Shown: positions 24,201-32,142 of the stretch, piece after piece
Layout: each line of letters opens with the position of its first letter
How positions within the stretch are numbered: the first letter of the stretch is position 1
Assembly: GCA_905250885.1 (NCBI GenBank)
Contig: CAJNOQ010001397.1
Span: forward strand, 1 to 32,142
Length of the DNA stretch: 32,142 bases
Direction: 5' to 3'
Origin: Didymodactylos carnosus
Lineage: Eukaryota > Rotifera > Eurotatoria > Philodinida > Philodinidae
Position numbers and translations under genes: made by a program
The notes under the pieces: generated by a model
What the model was told of the DNA's origin: nothing
Seen by the model: only the letters and a program-made list of their open reading frames with translations
The model's database searches: none

Positions 24201-24240
24201 CGTTGAAGAAGTCAAAGATAAGAAAGAGGCTGCTGTTTAA
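18294..24240 (+). CDS. UNC45: UNC45, Hsp90 co-chaperone for myosin
   Basis: UNC45 folds and assembles myosin motor domains through its UCS domain and recruits Hsp70/Hsp90 through its TPR domain (family knowledge). Exons: 18294-18436, 18807-18871, 18930-19111, 19246-19332, 19727-19897, 19954-20128, 20187-20351, 20409-20586, 20643-20712, 21023-21115, 21901-22035, 22092-22186, 22246-22384, 22437-22577, 22629-22744, 22802-22868, 22931-23044, 23107-23222, 23283-23400, 23457-23684, 23775-23969, 24112-24240. The sum is 2922 nt, 973 residues, slightly longer than the usual 930-950. TPR repeats occupy about 3-115 ([21 protein letters not shown]). The UCS region from about 520 shows [57 protein letters not shown] and [12 protein letters not shown]. 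All junctions are GT-AG and in phase. Intron 4 hides possible alternative exons and intron 10 carries a MITE. Confidence 0.95.
19453..19627 (+). other. Possible alternative terminal exons in UNC45 intron 4
   Basis: Two blocks, 19453-19522 and 19590-19627, are bounded by TTTGTAG, AAAAG|GTAAAT and GTCTTAG, with a typical 67-bp intron between them. Entered in the frame left by exon 4, they read [20 protein letters not shown] and on through [11 protein letters not shown] to TGA. The product would be a TPR-only protein of about 194 residues. The main transcript does not need them: exon 4 joined to exon 5 matches the family without a gap. No AATAAA follows, so support is from splice logic alone. 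Confidence 0.3.
21221..21633. mobile_element. 413-bp TIR element inside UNC45 intron 10
   Basis: The left end reads AGTACTGGCCAAAAGATCGTC and the right end, reverse-complemented, reads AGTACTGGTCAAAAAGAGCG before continuing as TCAC; about 24 bp of imperfect terminal inverted repeat. The TACTGGTCAAAAAG style of terminus and the nearby TA dinucleotides fit a Tc1/mariner-type MITE. A 63-codon open stretch on the minus strand (21209-21400) crosses its left edge and has no recognised similarity. The host intron, 21116-21900, is 785 bp, and the element explains about half of that. Confidence 0.6.
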
Positions 24241-24700
24241 GTTACACAATTTCTTTTTTATTATTCATTCGTGAAATCTTCTTTCTGAATTGAAGTTCAA
24301 TTTTTTTCTTTTATTAAAATATTAAAAAGCTTGAATAATCAACTGTTTTTATTTGCTGTGTTTTTTTTCTTATGTGCACTGTTTGATACTTTTATGAATA
24401 CTTTTATGAATACTTTTACCTTGTTTCCTTATGCTGTGGTGTTCAATAAATTCAAGCGATTACTGTATACTGTGCGCAGTTTGTTCTGAAATTAAGGTTT
24501 GTTTTCCTATTCGTATGAGTCACCATTGATCGTTTAGTATATCAAAAATGTAATTATGTAATCTGTTTGGAAGATTAACGGTAAGAAGGAAGCGTACTAT
24601 TATTTTAAAACGTTGTTGCACTATTGTGAAACTTCGCGCAGGTGAATGTAAATGTCTGTTGTTTATGCGTTTTGAAGTAAAAGTGTTATGTTTATGGTAA
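24241..24700. other. Intergenic region UNC45 / POLR3F
   Basis: Contains the UNC45 3' UTR and probably the POLR3F promoter or processing signals. AATAAA is at 24445-24450 and an ATTAAA variant at about 24313. No coding exon is visible. Confidence 0.4.
24445..24450 (+). promoter_or_regulatory. Candidate poly(A) signal of UNC45
   Basis: AATAAA lies 205 nt after the stop codon. The ATTAAA near 24313 is closer and is an alternative. Confidence 0.4.
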
Positions 24701-24710
24701 TTTTTTTCAG
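24701..24710 (+). other. Splice acceptor in POLR3F leader
   Basis: TTTTTTTCAG ends at 24710, 28 nt before the ATG at 24739. An in-frame ATG at 24688 lies upstream of this acceptor; the protein family starts near 24739, so I chose the downstream ATG. Confidence 0.55.
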
Positions 24711-24738
24711 AAGTTATTGGCATAAATATTGTTTGACC

Positions 24739-25816
24739 ATGACGAATCGAAAAGCTAAATCCGAACCTACAGATGTTGCATCGCTGCCCTCATCATTAAC
24801 AACAGACGGTGCATCGTCATCAAATAGCACATTTGATCCTGTTGATTTAGAATCAGCAATCATTCAGTTATGTTTACAATCTCCGAATGGCGTGAGTGAT
24901 AGAATTTTAGAACTTTCTTTTCCAACTATCGCACCACAACAACGTGTGAGTGCATTAAATCGCTTATTATCATTAAATAAAATTGATTTATTAAAATCAA
25001 CAACACCCGAAGGTACATCGACGTTTCTCTGTCGTATCAAAGACACCACATCATCATCATCATCAATATTAAGTGGTGGTGATCAAATGGAAAAGGCTGT
25101 GTATCAATTAGTGAAAGAATCCGGTCAAATGGGTATTTGGATGAGAGATATTCGAATAAAAACACAATTATCTCAAACATTTTTAAATAAAACATTGAAA
25201 AGTTTAGAAAGCAAAAAACTTATTAAAGCTGTTAAATCTGTTCATGCATCAAAGAAAAAAATTTACATGTTATTTGATTTAACCCCGGATCCTTCAATAA
25301 CCGGTGGTAACTGGTATTTTGGTCATGAATTTGAAAGTGAATTTGTTCAAGTTTTAAATGAACATTGTTATCGATTATTACTAGATAAATTTGAAACAAC
25401 AGAACATGTTAATGATCCATTGATTAGAAAAAATAGTTCATATTTGTCATCGAATGAATTAGTGCAGCTTATTAATGAATCGGGTAAAATTGACATACAA
25501 TTGTAATTTGATTTTTATACTTGTTGTTATTTTTCTTTTAGGAATCTCAACAGTACTTTTGACTGTTCAAGATATTGAATCTATATTATACACCTTGATA
25601 TGTGACGGAAAAGTTGAAAAGACAACAATTTATAGTTCGAATATCGACGCAAACAAACAAACACAAAATATTTATCGTGCTGTAAAGCCGATGATTGAAT
25701 CAGCTGCAATTGTACGAGTTCCATGTGGTATTTGTCCGGTATTTCGTGACTGTCATGACGATGGACTTATAACGCCTAAGACATGTATTTATCTAAATAC
25801 TTGGCTGGACTTTTGA
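24739..25816 (+). CDS. POLR3F: POLR3F, RNA polymerase III subunit RPC6 (RPC39/Rpc34)
   Basis: RPC6 belongs to the Pol III-specific trimer RPC3-RPC6-RPC7, which contacts TFIIIB and helps open the promoter (family knowledge). Two exons, 24739-25483 and 25542-25816, sum to 1020 nt, 339 residues; human is about 316, the excess lying mainly in a Ser/Thr-rich N-terminus. Tandem winged-helix domains are recognisable from AQQR..LNRLLSL-type and KGIW/GIWMRDIRIKTQLSQTFLN-type blocks and by LESKKLIKAVKSVHASKKK, which is nearly identical across animals. The C-terminus VPCGICPVFRDC with a further Cys in TCIY keeps the four cysteines that bind the 4Fe-4S cluster in this subunit. The 58-bp intron is GT-AG. 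Confidence 0.96.
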
Positions 25817-25860
25817 CTGTAAATTTAAAGTTTTGTGAACATTTTTTATTTATGTTTTAT

Positions 25861-25866
25861 AATAAA
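25861..25866 (+). promoter_or_regulatory. Poly(A) signal of POLR3F
   Basis: AATAAA lies 44 nt after the stop codon. Confidence 0.65.
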
Positions 25867-26067
25867 CCTTCAACACAAATATTAAAAGAAATTTTATACG
25901 ATGAATTATTTATCTATTGACAAAGATGAAACAAAAAAGATGCTTTTTCTATCCACATTATCTTTCGTCATGAATCGTATGTGAATTGATCCTCATCATT
26001 TCCTTCAAGATGGGAGTCAAGAGAGATCTTGATTTTCAGCGATTTGGGTGTTTGTTGAAGAATTTTC

Positions 26068-26313
26068 TTGGAGTATCAGGACTGGTATCCAGTAGCTTGG
26101 GGGAACGCTTTTTCAAAAACAAAGCTTACTATCAGCTTCAGTGTGCTCGATTACATATATTTCATGCATTTGCGAGGTTACCACAAGTCACCGGACATTA
26201 AACCTATAAAGTCTGATACCACACACAAACCGCTGAAAATCAAGGTCTCGCTTGACTTCCATTCTGAAGAATGGACCATCTATTCATTGAAAAAAATTAC
26301 AAAATTGAATTAA
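26068..26313 (+). other. Unrecognised open fragment
   Basis: An 81-codon open frame begins at a non-ATG codon and ends at TGA/TAA-rich sequence near 26313. It contains WYPVAWGNAFSKTKLT and, later, SPDIKPIKSDTTHKPLKIKV. The composition looks protein-like, and TTTTCAG at 26033-26039 could be an acceptor, but the frame just after it has a stop. It may be a terminal exon or a decayed gene piece. I do not recognise a family. Confidence 0.2.
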
Positions 26314-29300
26314 AGTGCTGTTCGTTTTTTTTCTGCTTTAAGTTTAGTTTAGATAACCAGATTGATTTTCTAGAAGTTTTCTAAAAACTCTCCTTTTAAA
26401 AATGATTCTGAAATTTGTTCTGCTTAGGGAAAGGTGTCCGTTGATCTTTTCTGTCGAACAACGGAAATCGCACGTATCCATCTGTTTCAAAAAGTATCCG
26501 AGTACATTCGGTTTTGAACGCGATAGAAATACATATATTGTAATACAACTTACAAGCATAAACTTCCAGATTTAAGTTAAATCGTAATAATAACTAGGGA
26601 TGATTGGCACAAATTGACTATGAGGAGATAATTGATAATGAAGGATGATTTCACCAAAAATCTACACACTTTCTATGTCGTCAAAGACTTGAAAGACAAG
26701 ATCTTCTGTTAGCTAATACCATGCAGAAAGTTTTTTAAAAGTTTATGTAGAGGAGATCCCGAACACTATGGAGTATCAGTAGAAGTATTTGTACTTTTTT
26801 GCATCATAGTATCGATTGAAACTATAATTCTGAAGGATCACTTTTTCGCTATATAGTAGATAACAATCGTTGTTTGAAAACTTGAGGGTGAAAAAGTTCG
26901 AAAGTGTCACAAGAGGTACTGGGAATGTTAAAAAAAGGATTTAAGAATCCTTATTTCAACATATTGTGCCTCTATTTCATATGACTGTGTTTGAAGATCA
27001 TTGCGATCATCTTTTCCCGATTTATAAGGGAAATAAGATGCGATAGATGGTCAATGTTACATTCTAGATGATAAGATTTCACGCTGAACAAAAATATATT
27101 TGAACAATTTCTCAATAATATCTAATTTTTAAGTTTCTCTAGACCGAAAGATCATCGAATACTATTCTGACATTAGTTTATCAACGGCTTAGCCAGCTAA
27201 CTGTCACCTCTAATGTAAGGAGCTAAAGTAAAAAACTAAAGAAAACCAATTACTTCATTCAAAAGAGTGGATCAGATAGTATATATAACAGGTGTTACGT
27301 TGACCCGAATAGTCGGTTGAAGCGCAGTTTGATCAGTCAAAGATGTTTCTCTAATATAAGCGCTGTTAACGTTATTTAGTCTGTTCTATTGTTTTGTGCA
27401 TTTCACTTTCAAAGTAAAAGTTAACAAGGTTAAGTTTGATAGTTTTCCACAGAAAAAGGCTTGCTCTTCCAGATAATCGCTCCCCGAAATTCTAGAAGTG
27501 TACACGGTATCGAAACTTTTACGTACGATACGCCTACTTTCTACGTGAAATTCCGTCACGAAATTCGTAAACTTTCTTTCCTATACTCAAACTACGCAAT
27601 AGAATAATAATAAACAAATTAGACAGGTGGGTAGATCTCGGTGAGCCCTATCAAATGAGCTCAATGTTTTTTACTTTTGATCAATTTTTAACGGAATAAT
27701 AGAGCGTGACGGAACTTCACTATCCTGCATTTTAAGAGGGGATGTCCTCCCCCTCAACATACCCTCAAACTTGGCTAGTTTGTAGTGGACACCTTCAATC
27801 GTATGCATATAGAATAAAACCAAATTTGGTCAAGTATTGACAGTGTTATTAATTAATTAAGTTTAAATTCTAATTAAAATTTGCATTACTACTTCCCCTT
27901 TTTCAAAGGGGAACCAATATTTGATAAAGTTAGATCTGTTCCTCGTATACAAAGTATTCATTCAATGGCAGTATTAGATATTGATAAAATAGAATATAAA
28001 ACTTATTCAAATTGTGACAAAACAAGTACTTTTTCTTTTTTATAAAAGGATGTTTTTCTTTAGAGTAGTTCAGTTTAGCTGTAGTTTAACTGTACTTCAT
28101 TCATGTTTTTACTATCAGATATTGTGATTCTTTTTTGCATATGACACATAGAAATACCATTAGGATGAAACAAAATAGTTGTTTGTGCAGGTGAAAATAA
28201 GAAAAAGTTGAGTGGATTTGTTCAAAAGTCAAAATTTTGGCGATAAAAAACACCTACATTAGAAGCATGAAATTTCGCCACGTTTGACCAAGCCGTCAAA
28301 GTGTTTTGACTTCTTGAGCCATCGAATTTAATCCATTTCATTTATCCATACTCTGTAGATTGTAGGGCACTCATAGTATAAGCAATTACACTTCTGAACC
28401 AATTTGTCAATTTATCATCGATCACTAACCACAATTTAGCCCTTTGGTTGCAAGCAACAGCAGTTTATTTTTTCAATAGCACTACAAAGATCATGACTCC
28501 TGCCTGATATTAATAATATATCGACGGTTATTCGAATGTATGACCGTTCTCTTTTCAGTCTTTTGAACTCAGAATTCTGAACCATTCTCTTTTTGGTTTT
28601 TTTCGTTTCATAATTCTGACCGTTCTCTAATCAGTCCAAATTTGACCATAAATAGGCAAACGTTCTCTTGTTAGCCCTAATTCCATTCTCTAAAATATCC
28701 TTGTTTTTTAAATATTTATTTAAACCAAAACGAAGTATCAAAATTTCGCACGGAAAATGTCAAAACTGATACGAAAATTACATATCACTGTTCGGTAGGA
28801 ATACCAAAGAAGAAACATCTCTTAGTTTCCATTTGCTTATTTTAGATAAATGCATATTAGTAATTCAAAACAGGTATATAATTAAATAACGAAATTGTTC
28901 ATTAATTATAAAAACCGTATGCATTTCTGTCTTTTTTTCTTCGCACTTTTCTGTAATCGTGCACAAAACATTAAAAAGATTTTTTTTTAGTGCATAGAAA
29001 ACGGTAAACCATGCAGAAAACTCATTTTTCCCTTCTTCTGTAATTAACAATCGAGATTAAACGCTTTATTAAACGTCTCGATAATATGCCCGTATACGAA
29101 TCTATCGTGTATACATCTGGAAATGTAAAACTTAATGAGAATGTATAAAGTATACATTTCTTTTTGTTTTTTGTCCTGGATAATACTATTCAATTAAAGT
29201 GACGGTAACAATGTCCTATCATGCAAAAATATATTTCCGGCGGCATAAAAATTTGAGAATAATTTTTTTTGTTTTTTTTTAATTTCCATTTGTTTTTTTA

Positions 29301-30192
29301 GAGCAAATCAGTAGAGTGACAATGCCTACAATTTCATTTATTTTAAAAGACAAGAAAAACATTTGTAGAAATAGAGAGGAACTAAATTATAACACCTTGA
29401 TGAGATATGAAAAAATCTAAAATTTTTAATATGTAAATTTTAATATTTCTTTCTCTCACACAATACGAATTAGTATACGGTCAATAGCAGAATGATAAAA
29501 TCGAAGTTGCTCAAAATATGGGTAGCAATTTTTTTATTACCAGAAAAGGATACTTTTGATTATCAAATCTTTTAGAGAATTATTACATTTCATCCTCTTT
29601 TTTCTGCTTCTTCTTATATATACCCCCCTTCCCCCCTTAAAGTTTATTCATTTGTAAAAATGTCGACACCAAACTGTATCAATTTAGCGATAAAACATGT
29701 ATTCAACCATTAGGCAAACGAAAAGCAAAAGAGCTTCCCAAGAAAGTTAGCACAACTTTAAATTTATACATAGGCATAAATAAAACTGTAAGAATATTGT
29801 TCATTTGATTAATATTTCAACGGATACGTTTGTGTTGTACATTATACTTTGTTGAGAAATAAAAATGTGTGATGGAAGCATGCTGAAAATCAAAAGTACA
29901 TTTACTTCAAATTATTAAGAACTAAAGAAAATGACGTTAGATCTTTTAAACATTCTGGAGTTAACTCTAGTTGAAATGACGTAGTTTTAACCAGATCGTT
30001 TTAACTAGATTGCTTGAATTGACGATTAATATATTTATTACTAATAAAATGTGTACCTATCGAAAAATTCCCTATAACTTGAATCCAATTGTAAATACCG
30101 CTATTTTTGTATAAGGATCTGATTTAAGTTGTTTCGGTATAGAACAAAGGAAAAACTTTTTCTTGACTCGTCCAATGTTCAATACGACAAAA
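26314..30192. other. Gene-poor stretch
   Basis: About 3.9 kb without an intact gene. Possible remnants are an open stretch at about 27905-28040 and a loose series of GTTCTCT motifs at 28541-28690. No tRNA, rRNA or transposase was found by eye. Confidence 0.4.
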
Positions 30193-31024
30193 AAAGGACG
30201 GGATGTAAAATCCTATAGAAATTGGGCCCTCGATGTATTTTTTAATTTCGATGTAGATCGATAGAGAATTTAATGTTATGTAGTTTTCCGTATTCTTCGG
30301 AGCTTCGAAATGTATTTTGTTACAAAAATAAATTATAATAAATTATCAACCTTGACGTTAGTCTTTGACTGGTTTTGACGCTGGTTTCCTTCCCATTAAT
30401 AATTTATTTTCGATAAGAAACAGGAATGGAATTTTTTTTCAAATATATTAATCGACAGAGCTTGACGAGCTGATCAAGAATGTGTGCGAAGCAATGCTTG
30501 AAAATAAAAATAACCGTTATGTTTTGTCAAAAAAACACTTTGGATCTAACTTTCTAGCGTTATTTGTCACGGATTTCACTTTTTTCTCTATCAGTTAAGC
30601 TTTAATCCCAAACTATTTCTAGTGTAATGATGATATTCATAATTAGAGTTAAAAACTGAGTTGAATGATGTGTGCTATTCGTGATTTTAGCAAAAATTTT
30701 GTTTCTGCAAAAATTCACATTGGATTCCCCTCGTGAAAAAAAAATCGCTTAACCTTTTACCATCATCACCTTTATTTTGCTTCGAAAACGATTCTTGCTG
30801 GTAAAAATTTGAATTTATGTCTAAAATTATACTGCTTTTCGGGGACTATCCATTACATTAGAAATACGTCAAAAAAGTTGGTAATTTATTATAATTTATT
30901 TTTGTAACAAAATGCATTTCAAAGCTCCGAAGAATACGGAAAACTACATAAAATTAAATTCTCTATCGAAATTAAAACATTTTGAGAAGGGCCCCATTTC
31001 TATAGGATGTTTTTCCCGTCCTTT
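30193..31024. mobile_element. About 830-bp element with long terminal inverted repeats
   Basis: The left arm (30193 to about 30358) recurs inverted at about 30866-31024 with scattered differences and small indels. Landmarks: AAAGGACGGG at the left tip against CCCGTCCTTT at the right tip, TCCGTATTCTTCGGAGCTT against AAGCTCCGAAGAATACGGA, and TTTGTTACAAAAATAAATT with its complement at the inner part. The roughly 505-bp centre has no open frame of note. A non-autonomous DNA transposon is likely; no target-site duplication was established. Confidence 0.75.
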
Positions 31025-31756
31025 AGTGAATTTTTCTTTTTCTGCACGTATACGAACAGTATACGAACAACTAGAGAATTTCTTGTCGTATTTATAGAAA
31101 CAACATGAAAATTATCGAACCAAAATTAACGAGATGAAACGAAAGAATAAGTCAGAATTAAATTAACACGACTTTAGTTTAATCAAACGTAATCGTTCAT
31201 TTACGCTCATATTATATTACGTATAGAAAAAAGATTATCTTATCATCGATAAATTCAAAATGGTGGAAAGCTAAGAAAAAAAAGTCACATATTTTGGTTA
31301 TGAACGAAATAAAAAACATTTGCTTTCTATTTGTCTGTTACATAAATTAAACTGTTTGCAGATGTTCGAAAAAGACATAATCTATAGAAACGAATGGTTG
31401 AAATTTGGTATGAGCCCAAGTTTTAACCTACTTTATAGGTTTTATAGGTTAGAATATAAAAAAAGAATTAATAATTTATCTTTATACTGTTTTGTTGATT
31501 ATTCAAGGTTTATTTGATGATATGATACCTGTGTGTGCGTGCACAATTAAAAAAAGAAAATTATCCACTTGGGATTATAGTGACCGCGTTTTTTAGTTTC
31601 TATCTAATTGTCATCTGTTATCGTTACCTTTATATACATATGAAATAGCTTTTGTATATGAATTGTATGTCACACATTGAAAATATGAGATAATTAAAAA
31701 TAAAATTTTTCATCGATCTAATCAAAATAAAAGATATTCTCTTGAGAAAAATTAAA
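31025..31756. other. Noncoding stretch
   Basis: I see no gene, repeat or RNA in these 730 bp. A 65-codon open stretch at 31320-31517 has no recognisable content. Confidence 0.35.
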
Positions 31757-32142
31757 ATGATTTATCCGGATAATAGTAATTATTTTGATTCAAATGAACT
31801 GTCAATATTTGCTCATCATGATACAATAGAATAACTTTTCAAGACAAATATTCAAAATTTGATAATACATAATCATACCAAATTAACACATGTCAACATT
31901 TTGCACAATCGTCAAGATAATGATGCACATGAAAATGAAAAATATATTTAAGATCTTGAATATAGTATTGAAAACGAACAAATGATAAAGATATAATATA
32001 TCTATATCAATTATTAGATGCACGGAAAGCAAACTTAAAGTGAAATTTTATTTTCGAACATATCATACACCGTTGGATAGAGGACTTCGAGGCGATCACG
32101 AATATATGTGGTTTGAATTTTTTTGACACGTATTTTTGGTCG
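31757..32142 (+). pseudogene. Decayed coding fragment at the right edge
   Basis: Protein-like text runs through all three forward frames. From the ATG at 31757 the frame reads MIYPDNSNYFDSNELSIF and continues past TAA codons at about 31832 and 31949. Around 31990 the sense shifts to IIYLYQLLDARKANLK, and from 32043 to a third frame with FRTYHTPLDRGLRGDHEYMW, ending in TGA. Two frame changes and several stops within 390 bp argue for a pseudogene; short introns could explain part of it. The family is not recognised and the fragment runs towards the window edge. Confidence 0.35.

Noticed and set aside
27280..27360. Possible tRNA-like sequence around GTTGACCCGAATAGTCGG
   Set aside because: I could not build a cloverleaf with acceptor stem, anticodon arm and T-arm; the resemblance is superficial.

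Overview
The window is AT-rich nuclear DNA from a small-genome animal. It carries six protein genes split by GT-AG introns, mostly 50-150 bp. Five are conserved animal genes that reconstruct without a frame break into proteins close to their human counterparts in length: TFIP11, WDR91, IGBP1, UNC45 and POLR3F. The sixth is a lineage-specific mucin-like membrane protein. AT richness, short introns, many palindromic repeats, and a polypyrimidine-AG splice acceptor just before every start codon fit a bdelloid rotifer, a group known to use spliced-leader trans-splicing. The taxon is an inference; no species marker is visible.

Layout. 1-1369 holds repeats: a 304-bp fold-back element, a 192-bp element with 70-bp terminal inverted repeats, and a 227-bp sequence present twice on either side of a single N, which looks like an assembly join. 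1479-5671 (minus) is TFIP11 in 13 exons. 7092-9856 (plus) is the Thr-rich type II membrane protein in 7 exons. 10932-13984 (minus) is WDR91 in 8 exons. A 2.6-kb divergent intergenic region holds a 392-bp fold-back element. 16551-25816 (plus) is a head-to-tail cluster of IGBP1 (5 exons), UNC45 (22 exons) and POLR3F (2 exons), with gaps of 168 and 498 bp. The last 6.3 kb has no intact gene that I recognise. It contains an 829-bp element with about 165-bp inverted repeats, some open fragments, and a decayed coding stretch at the right edge.

The conserved genes act in separate housekeeping processes: spliceosome disassembly, endosome maturation, PP2A biogenesis, myosin folding and Pol III initiation. 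The closest possible functional link is IGBP1-UNC45, whose spacing suggests co-transcription. The most interesting points are the recurrent acceptor site before all six start codons, a hidden pair of in-frame exons inside UNC45 intron 4 that would encode a TPR-only isoform, and the mucin-like protein with three near-identical 18-residue helical repeats. I found no tRNA, rRNA or CRISPR and no intact transposase.
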